A stretch of 27,528 nucleotides of DNA from JALXCH01 sp964495805 (lineage in GTDB: Bacteria > Calditrichota > Calditrichia > RBG-13-44-9). Shown here piece by piece: positions 16,359 to 24,349 of this stretch. The DNA lies in the NCBI GenBank assembly GCA_964495805.1, contig CAZBWV010000072.1:1-27528 (forward strand), written 5' to 3'. Position numbers and translations under genes: made by a program. How positions within the stretch are numbered: position 1 is the first letter of the stretch; each line of letters opens with the position of its first letter. Under the pieces are notes generated by a model, which saw only the letters and a program-made list of their open reading frames with translations, did not search any database and was not told the origin of the DNA.

Positions 16359-17759
16359 ATGCAAACCACCCTGAAAAATCGCTTCCTGCAATTTGTTTTG
16401 AAGAAAGAACTGTTTACTCCGCAGACGCGGGTACTGGTAGCGGTGAGCGGCGGAGTGGATTCCATGGTGCTGCTGCATTTGCTGCACACCTGGCGGCAAA
16501 GGTTGCAGGTGGAACTGGCAGCGGTGCATTTGCATCATCATTTGCGCGGTGCGGAGGCAGATGCGGATGCGGCACTGGTCGAACACTACTGTACGAAGCT
16601 GAACATTCCTTTCCATTTGCTGGAAGCAGACGTTTCCGCGATTGCCCGGAAAGAGGGCTGGTCGCTGGAGGAGGCGGGTCACCGGGTACGCGACAAACTG
16701 TTTACGGACCTGGCCGAACGGGAGGGGTACCACCTTGTTGCCACCGGACATCATCGGGACGATCAGGCGGAAACCGTGCTGGAGCGGCTTATTCAGGGAA
16801 CCGGGTTGCGCGGTCTGGCGGGAATTCGACTGCGGCGGGGCAGGTGGGTGCGACCGTTGCTTTTTGCCCACCGCAGCGAGATTGAACAATATGCCCGTTT
16901 TCATGCGATCCCCTTTCGGGAGGACGCCAGCAATCAGGAGCTTCGCTTCCGCCGTAATAAAATCCGCCATCACCTGTTACCTCTTCTCCGGGAGGAGTAC
17001 AATCCCGCTGCACCTACTCATCTGGCTGAGCTGGCTGAAACCCTGCAGGAATGGGATGTTTATTTGCGCCAGGAGGTTGAAAAAGCCTGGAAACAATGTG
17101 TAATATCCGCCGGAAAGAATGAAATTGCACTTGATATAAAAACTTATTCAGGGTATTTTAGCTGGATAAAAATTGCTCTGTTGGAGGAAGTATTTCGGCG
17201 CGGTTTTTCCCGGGACGAGATTATTCGACGAAAACAGTGGGACGCTTTTGAATGGTGGATGAAGCGGGGACACGAGGGTTCTCAATATCGCTGGGACGAT
17301 CACGTGTGGGTTCAACGGCGGGGTGCGACACTCCTGTTCTACACACCACACCCGCAACGGGAGCACACCGAAATGGCGGTTTTTCCCGGAATCCCGTATC
17401 ATCTGCCGGAATCCAACATCCAACTGTCAATTTCCGAAGTGAAGCGGGAGGCGGTTCGGTTTACCGGAGAGCGAAATGTTGAATATCTTTGCGGAGACCG
17501 TCTTCGCTTTCCTTTAAAGTTGCGGCGCTGGCAGCCCGGCGATCGATTTGTTCCGTTAGGTGCATCATATTCGGTATTGGTAAGCGATTATCTGACCGAT
17601 CGGGGAATTCGGCAGCCGCAAAAAAGCCAGGTCATGGTGCTGCTCAATGACGACGAAATTGTGGCAATTCCGGGAATTCAAATGGATGAGCGTTATAAAA
17701 TTACCGAACCATGTAAGAAAATTTTCCGATTAACCATAAGTAACGGGTATCAGGTATGA
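16359..17759 (+). CDS. tilS: tRNA(Ile)-lysidine synthase
   Basis: A 466-residue enzyme that converts C34 of tRNA-Ile(CAU) to lysidine, changing its decoding from AUG to AUA. N-terminal PP-loop ATPase: VAVSGGVDSM (28-36), VHLHHHLRG (56-64), ATGHHRDDQAETVL (128-141), and FREDASN plus RNKIRHHLLP (199-208), all conserved in TilS. The C-terminal tRNA-binding part includes LKLRRWQPGDRFVPLG and SDYLTDRGI. Start taken at the ATG at 16359; a longer frame from 16299 would begin inside the tRNA. No Shine-Dalgarno is visible, and after tRNA 3' processing the leader would be only about 30 nt. Its stop overlaps the hpt start by ATGA. Confidence 0.95.
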   Translation: MQTTLKNRFLQFVLKKELFTPQTRVLVAVSGGVDSMVLLHLLHTWRQRLQVELAAVHLHHHLRGAEADADAALVEHYCTKLNIPFHLLEADVSAIARKEGWSLEEAGHRVRDKLFTDLAEREGYHLVATGHHRDDQAETVLERLIQGTGLRGLAGIRLRRGRWVRPLLFAHRSEIEQYARFHAIPFREDASNQELRFRRNKIRHHLLPLLREEYNPAAPTHLAELAETLQEWDVYLRQEVEKAWKQCVISAGKNEIALDIKTYSGYFSWIKIALLEEVFRRGFSRDEIIRRKQWDAFEWWMKRGHEGSQYRWDDHVWVQRRGATLLFYTPHPQREHTEMAVFPGIPYHLPESNIQLSISEVKREAVRFTGERNVEYLCGDRLRFPLKLRRWQPGDRFVPLGASYSVLVSDYLTDRGIRQPQKSQVMVLLNDDEIVAIPGIQMDERYKITEPCKKIFRLTISNGYQV

Positions 17760-18310
17760 ATGAAGAAAAACTCATCAAAGTGGACGATCTGGAATTCGAG
17801 ATTTTAATCGATAGTACCACCCTGCAGAATCGCATCAAGGAATTGGCGGAAGAAATCTCACGCGACTATCAGGGAAAAGTCCCCATCTTTGTGGGCGTGC
17901 TGAACGGTGCTTTTCTGTTTATGGCCGATCTCATCCGATACCTATCCATCGATTGTGAAGTGGATTTTATTAAAATCTCCAGTTACGGGAACGAACGGGT
18001 CTCTTCTGGCCAGATTACCATGATTAAGGATTTCAGCGCCGATTTGCACAATCGGGATATTGTGGTGGTGGAGGATATTGTGGATTCCGGGCTATCGGTC
18101 AGTTATTTAAAACGCCGTATCGAAAACATGAAACCTGCCAGCGTCAAGTTTGTATCACTATTGGTCAAAAAAGGATGTGCCAAAGTTCCGTTAACCATCG
18201 ATTATGTTGGCTTTGAGATTGAAGATAAATTTGTAATTGGTTACGGATTGGACCTGGCACAGAAAAAACGGAATCTGAATGCCATTTACCAGATACGGGA
18301 AGATAAATAA
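17756..18310 (+). CDS. hpt: Hypoxanthine phosphoribosyltransferase
   Basis: A 184-residue purine-salvage enzyme making IMP (and usually GMP) from the base and PRPP. Motifs: FVGVLNGAFLFMADLIR (45-61), the flexible-loop region around SSYGNERVSSG (75-85), the PRPP loop VVVEDIVDSGLS (103-114), KFVSLLVKK, and DYVGFEIEDKFVIGYGLD (149-166). The length is typical. The ATG shares four bases with the tilS stop (ATGA), so translation is probably coupled. The tilS-hpt-ftsH order is a widely conserved bacterial arrangement. Confidence 0.95.
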   Translation: MNEEKLIKVDDLEFEILIDSTTLQNRIKELAEEISRDYQGKVPIFVGVLNGAFLFMADLIRYLSIDCEVDFIKISSYGNERVSSGQITMIKDFSADLHNRDIVVVEDIVDSGLSVSYLKRRIENMKPASVKFVSLLVKKGCAKVPLTIDYVGFEIEDKFVIGYGLDLAQKKRNLNAIYQIREDK

Positions 18311-18325
18311 GCAAAGGTTGTATGT

Positions 18326-20392
18326 ATGAATCAGGATAAAAAGAAACCATTTTCCAATCGAGAGCCACAGAAACCCAATCGGGACGATAATGAATTCCAG
18401 TGGAAGAAGGGGTCCAAAACCATCATCATCTGGGTCATTATTATTCTGGGAGTTATTTTACTGACTTCCATTTTCCCGATGGGTCGTGCCCAGGAACGAA
18501 GTGTGCCGTATTCCAAATATCTTTACTTCCTGGAAAATAACATGATTGTCAGCGGCGAGGTGGTCATTCACGAAAACGAATTTCACGGAGTGTTGAAGGA
18601 AAAATTCCGTGATGTGCTACCCAATGGGAAGAGCATTGAATACAAACATTTCAAGACCATTTTACCCTTTGTGGACGAGAATACGGTGAATACCTGGCGG
18701 GCGAAGAATATCAACATTGAATTCCGGCAACCGTCCAGTGAATGGCTGGTGTTTCTGGGGAATTTTCTGCCCTGGATTTTGTTAATTGCCTTCTGGGTGT
18801 TTCTGGCCCGGCGCATGCAGGGGGGTGGCGGACCGAAGAATATTTTCTCCTTTGGTAAAAGTCGTGCCAAGATGATGATGGAGAGTGAAACCAAAGTAAC
18901 GTTCGATGATGTGGCCGGTTGCGATGAGGCAAAAGAGGAACTGAGGGAGATTATTGAGTTTCTGAAGAACCCGGCCAAATTTACCCGTCTGGGCGGAAAA
19001 ATTCCCAAAGGTGCATTGCTGCTGGGACCTCCCGGAACCGGAAAGACTCTGTTGGCTCGTGCCGTGGCCGGGGAGGCGGGTGTTCCATTTTTCAGCATGA
19101 GTGGGGCGGATTTTGTGGAGATGTTTGTAGGTGTGGGCGCCAGTCGGGTGCGGGATTTATTCGAAACCGGCCGAAAACACGCCCCCTGCATTATTTTTAT
19201 TGATGAAATTGATGCCGTGGGACGCCAGCGGGGTGCCGGATTGGGCGGTGGCCATGATGAACGGGAACAAACCCTGAATGCTCTGCTGGTGGAGATGGAT
19301 GGCTTCGATACCAAGGAAGGAGTGATTATTATTGCAGCCACGAACCGGCCGGATGTGCTGGACCCGGCTTTGCTCCGACCGGGACGCTTCGACCGACAGA
19401 TTGTGGTGGATCGCCCCGATGTCCGGGGACGGGAAGGCATTTTGCGTGTGCACACCAAAAACATCCCCCTGGCAGATGATGTGGACCTTTCCGTGATTGC
19501 CAAAGGAACGCCGGGAATGGCTGGTGCCGAGCTGGCCAACCTGGTGAACGAGGCTGCCCTGTATGCGGCGCGACACAATCGCGACCGGGTGACGATGGAA
19601 GATTTCGAAGCCGCCAAGGATAAAATCCTCATGGGAATGGAGCGCCGCAGCATGATTATTAGCGAAGAGGAAAAACGCATCACCGCATATCACGAAAGCG
19701 GTCATGTGCTGGTCTCCAAGCTCATTCCCGGATCAGACCCGGTGCACAAAGTCACCATTATTCCCCGGGGGCGGGCACTGGGTGTCACCTCCTACCTGCC
19801 TATCGATGAGCGGCACAACTATTCTAAAGAATATCTGGAAAACATGCTCTGTCACTTGTTGGGTGGACGCGGTGCCGAAAAACTGGTCATGAAACAACTG
19901 ACCACCGGTGCGGGTAACGACATTGAGCGAGCGACCGAAATTGCCCGCAAAATGGTGTGCGAATGGGGCATGAGCGAGAAGCTGGGACCGGTGACCTTCG
20001 GGAAGAAAGAAGAGGAAATCTTTCTGGGGCGCGAAATTGCCACACACCGCGATTTCAGCGAAAAAACCGCTCAGGAGATTGATGCGGAAGTTCGTCGAAT
20101 TATCGAAAAAGCGGAAAAACGGGTGGAGAAACTTCTCTCCGAGAATATCGATAAATTGCATAGGCTGGCCAACGCATTGCTGGAATACGAAATTCTGGAT
20201 GGGGAGGAGATTGATCTGGTGCTGGCAGGGAAGGAATTGCCCGGGAAGAAAAAGAATGGACAGAAAACAGCCGGTGGAGATGGAAAAGCTGAAAAGGAAG
20301 AGAAAAAACCGATAGAGGCTGAGGAATCCCGGGCAAATGAGCCATCCGCTTCCGATTCGGGTAGTGAACCTTCTACGACAACCGAAAAATAA
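18326..20392 (+). CDS. ftsH: ATP-dependent zinc metalloprotease FtsH
   Basis: A 688-residue membrane AAA+ protease that degrades misfolded and short-lived membrane and cytosolic proteins. Two membrane segments (about 32-50 and 143-161) flank an extracytoplasmic domain. AAA+ module: Walker A GPPGTGKT (234-241), pore motif FVGV (267-270), Walker B IIFIDEIDA (289-297), second region of homology with ATNRPDVLDPALLRPGRFDR (338-357). Peptidase: HESGH zinc site (456-460) and third-ligand region TGAGNDIERAT (527-537). The C-terminus after about 640 is a low-complexity charged tail. The ATG at 18326 has AAAGG about 9 bp upstream; the gene follows hpt by 15 bp. An intrinsic terminator lies 17 bp downstream. 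Confidence 0.97.
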   Translation: MNQDKKKPFSNREPQKPNRDDNEFQWKKGSKTIIIWVIIILGVILLTSIFPMGRAQERSVPYSKYLYFLENNMIVSGEVVIHENEFHGVLKEKFRDVLPNGKSIEYKHFKTILPFVDENTVNTWRAKNINIEFRQPSSEWLVFLGNFLPWILLIAFWVFLARRMQGGGGPKNIFSFGKSRAKMMMESETKVTFDDVAGCDEAKEELREIIEFLKNPAKFTRLGGKIPKGALLLGPPGTGKTLLARAVAGEAGVPFFSMSGADFVEMFVGVGASRVRDLFETGRKHAPCIIFIDEIDAVGRQRGAGLGGGHDEREQTLNALLVEMDGFDTKEGVIIIAATNRPDVLDPALLRPGRFDRQIVVDRPDVRGREGILRVHTKNIPLADDVDLSVIAKGTPGMAGAELANLVNEAALYAARHNRDRVTMEDFEAAKDKILMGMERRSMIISEEEKRITAYHESGHVLVSKLIPGSDPVHKVTIIPRGRALGVTSYLPIDERHNYSKEYLENMLCHLLGGRGAEKLVMKQLTTGAGNDIERATEIARKMVCEWGMSEKLGPVTFGKKEEEIFLGREIATHRDFSEKTAQEIDAEVRRIIEKAEKRVEKLLSENIDKLHRLANALLEYEILDGEEIDLVLAGKELPGKKKNGQKTAGGDGKAEKEEKKPIEAEESRANEPSASDSGSEPSTTTEK

Positions 20393-20408
20393 CAAATCAA
20401 AAGTTTAA

Positions 20409-20434
20409 AGCCGGGCATCATGCCTGGCTTTTTT
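20409..20434 (+). terminator. Intrinsic terminator after ftsH
   Basis: Stem AGCCGGGC/GCCTGGCT (20409-20416 with 20422-20429, one G-U pair), five-base loop, then a run of T to 20434 and a second T-rich stretch. It closes the tRNA-tilS-hpt-ftsH unit. Confidence 0.9.
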
Positions 20435-20551
20435 GTATTTTTCGTTCCACCAGAGCTGCCAATTCATTTTTATTGAAATTGCGATCTTGTTTCGATGGAA
20501 ATAACGACTTAATTAAAGCAGTGCAAGTAATTTGAACATAGGATGCATCGG

Positions 20552-21097
20552 ATGAATCGTGAGAAAATAGAACAGGGAGTCCGGTTGATTCTGGAAGGGA
20601 TTGGGGAGGAGGTAACCCGTCCGGGGCTGAAAAAGACCCCTCAACGGGTAGCCGAAATGCTGGAAGAGATCCTGGCAGGCTATGCTCAGAGTCCCACCAT
20701 CCAGCCGGATATTTCCGAACCGATGGAAAACAACGTGGTGGAAGTACGGGATATTTCTTTTTACTCTATGTGCGAGCATCACCTGCTACCATTTTTCGGA
20801 AAAGTACATATCGCCTATATCCCGGCGGGGAATCGGGTGGCGGGCTTTTCTGCCTTTGCCCGGGTGGTGAATACGTTTGCCCGGCGGCTTCAGATACAGG
20901 AGCGGATGACCAACCAGATTGCCGACACCATTATGGAGCAGCTAAAACCGCAGGGCGTGCTGGTAGTGGTGGAGGCTCACCAGTTGTGTGTTCGCATGCG
21001 CGGACCGAAGCAGGACAGCGTGCTTACCCGTACCCGGGCACTCCGGGGAGAATTTCCGGCAAATATTCAGTCGGTGCTGGATTCACCCCTCGTCTGA
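20552..21097 (+). CDS. folE: GTP cyclohydrolase I family protein, divergent active site
   Basis: A 181-residue protein with clear FolE architecture: KKTPQRVAEML (27-37), YSMCEHHLLPFFGKVHIAYIP (zinc Cys74 and catalytic His pair 76-77), FARRLQIQERMTNQIAD (109-125), LVVVEAHQLCVRMRG with zinc Cys146. FolE opens GTP and releases formate to make dihydroneopterin triphosphate, the first folate step, consistent with folP in the same locus. Two positions differ from the pattern I remember: the GLSK segment is GFSA (Lys to Ala at 101), and the His two residues before the second zinc Cys is Gln144, with a His one place earlier. Start set at 20552, with AGGA 8 bp upstream; an ATG at 20543 overlaps that site. 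The product may therefore be a variant enzyme. Confidence 0.9.
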   Translation: MNREKIEQGVRLILEGIGEEVTRPGLKKTPQRVAEMLEEILAGYAQSPTIQPDISEPMENNVVEVRDISFYSMCEHHLLPFFGKVHIAYIPAGNRVAGFSAFARVVNTFARRLQIQERMTNQIADTIMEQLKPQGVLVVVEAHQLCVRMRGPKQDSVLTRTRALRGEFPANIQSVLDSPLV

Positions 21098-21383
21098 TCT
21101 CTTTCCCCTGTTTGCCGGGAAAAAATATTTTTCTTTGCGTAACGGAACAATTCAAACTGAAAAGCTGGTAATCGATCCGACAGTGGTTAAAATTTCCAAT
21201 TTATCCTTGAGTTAACCGGGAATTATGATTACAATTTTAGCACACGTTCCGGAGCAGTTGTGTCTTTCTGCTCAGGAAGAAATGGTCAAGGAAGAACATA
21301 TCAGCAAGGCCGCAAGGTAGCGATTGTCCACGGTGAAAGTACCGGATTGGTAGGGGACGAACGAAAGTCAGGGGTATGTTAAG
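21098..21383. other. Intergenic segment with promoter and structured leader of the TPR gene
   Basis: The first 110 bp hold nothing recognisable. A promoter is at 21207-21235. The predicted leader (about 21242-21383) contains hairpin GAGCAG/CTGCTC (21252-21257 with 21268-21273) and a domain closed by AACATATC/GGTATGTT (21295-21302 with 21373-21380, 8 bp with one G-U). Inside are GTCC/GGAC (21326-21329 with 21355-21358) and CGGT/ACCG (21331-21334 with 21341-21344). The closing 3' strand covers part of the AGGGG ribosome site (21370-21374) next to the ATG at 21384. It does not match any riboswitch consensus I know. Confidence 0.5.
21207..21235 (+). promoter_or_regulatory. Probable sigma-70-type promoter upstream of the TPR gene
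   Basis: TTGAGT (21207-21212), a 17-bp spacer and TACAAT (21230-21235), four and five matches out of six to consensus. Start of transcription would be near 21242, giving a leader of about 142 nt. Confidence 0.6.
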
Positions 21384-23018
21384 ATGAGTGGTGTGGTGAC
21401 ATATTTGTCCGGAAATGTACCTGGTGGTCTTCCGTTGTATTTTTTGCTGCTTCTGGTAACCTTCCTGATTTTATATTTCATGTACCGTGTAAATGAATTA
21501 TTTACCCGAAAACATTTGCTGCGCTGGGCGGTGATTGCGTTTGTGGTATATACGGTATTGTACATTGTTTTGTGGTTTAAAAATCCACCGCACCAGTATT
21601 ACAAACGGTATCATGTAGCCATTTTACAGACGCAGACCCCGGATAACTGGTTCGGGGAATATTTGACCGATCTCATTACCGATAACGTTCAATACTATCG
21701 TTCGCGCAATGAATATCTGTTCCCCTACCATTGGCTATACCGAATTACCCCGGCAGATTCCGCATTAAACGAACACTTTACCCGAAATGTGTATCAGAAA
21801 TTGCCCATGCATATTGTGCTGAGTGGGAATGCTCGTTTAACCGGTAATGCGTTTCAGGTTAAGTTGCAACTGATGAAATATCCGGAACAACGGGTGTTGA
21901 AGGAAGCGCAGGGTGAGTTTTCTCTGGATCGACCCGACAAATTTTTAAGCTGGGTGAAAGAAAATTTTGGCGATCGGATTCCTTTTCAGGAGAGGGAATA
22001 TTTGCAACCATTTCAGGAATCGGAGATTGCTTTTACCCTGGCGCGTCGGTTGTTTTACCAGCGCAAATACGAGCGGTCGCAGGAAATTCTGAAAAAGATT
22101 ATTCGGAAAAACCGACAGAACATGGATTATCAAAAATGGTTTTACTATAACGCTGTCCGACTGGCCGGGATGAAACGGTTACAGAATCCGCCGAAAAATC
22201 CGTTTAGCCCAAAAATTCCGGTATGGCGAAAAAAACTTCGCCATGCTCGCTCCATTTTGATTCAGCTATTAAAACGAGAACCCGATGATCTGTTTACCAA
22301 AGTTATGATTGCGGAAAGTTACCTGTGGGACGAAGATTTTGCTTCGGCGGAGATTTTTTTGAAGCAAGCGTTTGTGGAGAATCCTTTTGATATAGATGTA
22401 CTGCTGAATTTTACGTTTCTGCATCCATCCCGATATAAGGAGTTTGGATTTGCCAATCGCAAAGAAATTTATCAACAAATTGTGATTTACTGCCCCATAG
22501 AAGAGAGTGTGTTGCTCAAATGGAGCAATCTGATTTTAAAGGGCGATCCCGCTTACACGCCACCACCCCATTTTGCCCGGGATTTTGTGGAACGTTATCT
22601 CAAAATGAACCCGTACTCTCCTTCCATGTGGTTAATGCTGGGGCAGTTACTCTCTCAACAGGGAAACCGACCGGCAGCGTTAAACTGCTTCTTGAAAGCA
22701 GATTCACTAAAACCGGGAGATGGGTTAATTCTGTACAACCTGGGAGTGCTGTATTATGAGTGGGAGAAGCTGGATAAAGCAAAAACCTATTTCCTGAAAT
22801 CCATCGAAGCCAGCGATTATCTCGATTCCCATCTTTATCTGGGCTCTATTTACAAGCGTCAGGGCAATTGCCAGGCTGCATTGCGAGAATTTCGGTATCG
22901 GGTGGCGCATAAACAGGGTGAGGACGATTTTTATGCCTATCAGGCAATGAAGGGAATTCGGGAGTGTCTGGAAATGATGAAGGCAAAAGCCGATTCGACC
23001 GGTGGAGGGCAACCATGA
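21384..23018 (+). CDS. Membrane-anchored tetratricopeptide-repeat protein, function unknown
   Basis: A 544-residue protein. Two hydrophobic helices (about 15-35 and 48-65) anchor it, followed by a soluble region. Residues 75-200 contain a beta-rich part (RYHVAILQTQTP, MHIVLSGNARLTG) whose style recalls FlgO/TolB-like lipoprotein domains, though this is weak. From about 215 onward helix-turn-helix repeats appear, and the C-terminal part (about 415-530) has good TPR signatures such as NPYSPSMWLMLGQLLSQQGN and LYNLGVLYYEWEKLDKAKTYF. TPRs usually scaffold protein complexes. The start follows an AGGGG site; the stop overlaps the folP start by ATGA, so it is translated together with a folate gene for no obvious reason. 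I do not recognise an orthologue. Confidence 0.85.
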   Translation: MSGVVTYLSGNVPGGLPLYFLLLLVTFLILYFMYRVNELFTRKHLLRWAVIAFVVYTVLYIVLWFKNPPHQYYKRYHVAILQTQTPDNWFGEYLTDLITDNVQYYRSRNEYLFPYHWLYRITPADSALNEHFTRNVYQKLPMHIVLSGNARLTGNAFQVKLQLMKYPEQRVLKEAQGEFSLDRPDKFLSWVKENFGDRIPFQEREYLQPFQESEIAFTLARRLFYQRKYERSQEILKKIIRKNRQNMDYQKWFYYNAVRLAGMKRLQNPPKNPFSPKIPVWRKKLRHARSILIQLLKREPDDLFTKVMIAESYLWDEDFASAEIFLKQAFVENPFDIDVLLNFTFLHPSRYKEFGFANRKEIYQQIVIYCPIEESVLLKWSNLILKGDPAYTPPPHFARDFVERYLKMNPYSPSMWLMLGQLLSQQGNRPAALNCFLKADSLKPGDGLILYNLGVLYYEWEKLDKAKTYFLKSIEASDYLDSHLYLGSIYKRQGNCQAALREFRYRVAHKQGEDDFYAYQAMKGIRECLEMMKAKADSTGGGQP

Positions 23019-24187
23019 TTCGCTGGTTGAATAGCGATTTATGGTCGGACTTTGCCCACGAGCTGAAACAGATTGGAACGTTCCTTTCTGAGACGGAACT
23101 CCGCAGCCGCATTAATCCTGCTTACACATTTAAAATTCGACATCTGTCCCCGTTGCAACATCGTTTGTTCCTGAAAAAATGCTCTGAACAGGGAATCCCG
23201 GTGTGGACGGGGAAAGGGGAGCAATCCCGTTCCCTGATTGTGTCGTTCGGGAATCGTGAGCAAATTCGGCAATTTTGTAACACGGAAGATTCATTCCATT
23301 CTTTGGGCCAGGAATTTGGCCGGTTGTTTCATCGTTTTGAATTGTCGGAGTATCGTCTGGAATTTCGGGATGGGCGTGCACTGGATTTAAGCACTCCGGT
23401 GATGATGGGAATTCTGAATGTCACCCCGGATTCATTTTCGGACGGGGGACGATTTTTACACCCGGAAAAGGCGGTGGCACGAGCGCTTCAGATGGTAGAA
23501 GAAGGAGCAAAAATTATTGATATTGGAGCAGAATCCACCCGCCCGGGCTCCGAAACCGTTCCTTTAGAAAAAGAATGGAACCGGATTGAACCGGTGCTGG
23601 ATTTGCTCCGGACGCGAGTGAATGTCCCGATTTCGGTGGATACCTATAAAGCGGAAATCGCCCGCCGGGCTCTGGAGATGGGAGCTGCCATGATTAACGA
23701 TATCAGCGGACTGACCTTCGACCCGAAAATGGCAGAGGTGGTGGCTACTTACCAGGCACCATTGGTGTTGATGCACATTAAGGGAACTCCCCGAAACATG
23801 CAGGTGAATCCACATTATGATAATTTAATGGAGGAAATTTTCGATTTTCTTCACCGGCAGGTGCAGGTTGCCCGACAGGCGGGGATTACCCAGCTGATAC
23901 TGGACCCCGGCATTGGGTTTGGAAAGCGATGGGAGGACAATTTCGAGATTCATCGTCGAATTGAGGAATTGAAAATTCTGGGATATCCATTGCTAATAGG
24001 TGCCTCCCGAAAATCGTTTGTCGGTCGATTACTTGATGTCCCACCGACGGAGCGAGTATGGGGAACCGGAGCCAGTGTGGCCCTTTCTGCGTATAAGGGG
24101 GTACAGGTAATTCGGGTTCATGATGTTTCGCAGATGAAACAGGTAATGGAAGTAGCTCACGCTATTTTACGTTTAAAATTTAGTTAA
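23015..24187 (+). CDS. folP: Dihydropteroate synthase with N-terminal extension
   Basis: A 390-residue protein that joins 6-hydroxymethyl-dihydropterin pyrophosphate to p-aminobenzoate to make dihydropteroate. The catalytic TIM barrel is residues 128-385: NVTPDSFSDGG (135-145), GAESTRPG (171-178), SVDT (207-210), INDISG (227-232), MHIKGTP (253-259), DPGIGFGK (297-304), GASRKSF (329-335), RVHD (367-370). All substrate-contact motifs are present. The first 125 residues form an extra domain not found in the common 270-280-residue enzymes. Start at 23015, where GGAGGG lies about 6 bp upstream and ATG overlaps the TPR-gene stop; a frame extended to 22964 has no such site. Folate context: folE upstream, cdaA downstream. 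Confidence 0.95.
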   Translation: MIRWLNSDLWSDFAHELKQIGTFLSETELRSRINPAYTFKIRHLSPLQHRLFLKKCSEQGIPVWTGKGEQSRSLIVSFGNREQIRQFCNTEDSFHSLGQEFGRLFHRFELSEYRLEFRDGRALDLSTPVMMGILNVTPDSFSDGGRFLHPEKAVARALQMVEEGAKIIDIGAESTRPGSETVPLEKEWNRIEPVLDLLRTRVNVPISVDTYKAEIARRALEMGAAMINDISGLTFDPKMAEVVATYQAPLVLMHIKGTPRNMQVNPHYDNLMEEIFDFLHRQVQVARQAGITQLILDPGIGFGKRWEDNFEIHRRIEELKILGYPLLIGASRKSFVGRLLDVPPTERVWGTGASVALSAYKGVQVIRVHDVSQMKQVMEVAHAILRLKFS

Positions 24188-24349
24188 AAACACAGCATAA
24201 CATATTGTTACTCCAGTAATTAACACACTAATTTCGTGGTTTTCGACACTGACGAAAGTTTTACTTCTCCCCTCAAAAAATTTTTGGAAATATGAAAAAA
24301 CAGATAAAGTTTTCACATTCCGGTACGACAATTTGGAAAGAGGTAATGT

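Noticed and set aside
21242..21383. ydaO-type c-di-AMP or tetrahydrofolate riboswitch upstream of the TPR gene
   Set aside because: Short stretches (GGTGAA, GGTAGGG) recall the ydaO aptamer, but the conserved CCGUCAGCUAAC-type segment and the arrangement of helices are missing; THF signature segments are also absent. Kept only as an unidentified structured leader.
24238..24275. TTTTCG/CGAAAG hairpin followed by TTTT after folP as a terminator
   Set aside because: The stem is short and AT-rich and the T-run has only four bases, so I do not call it a terminator.
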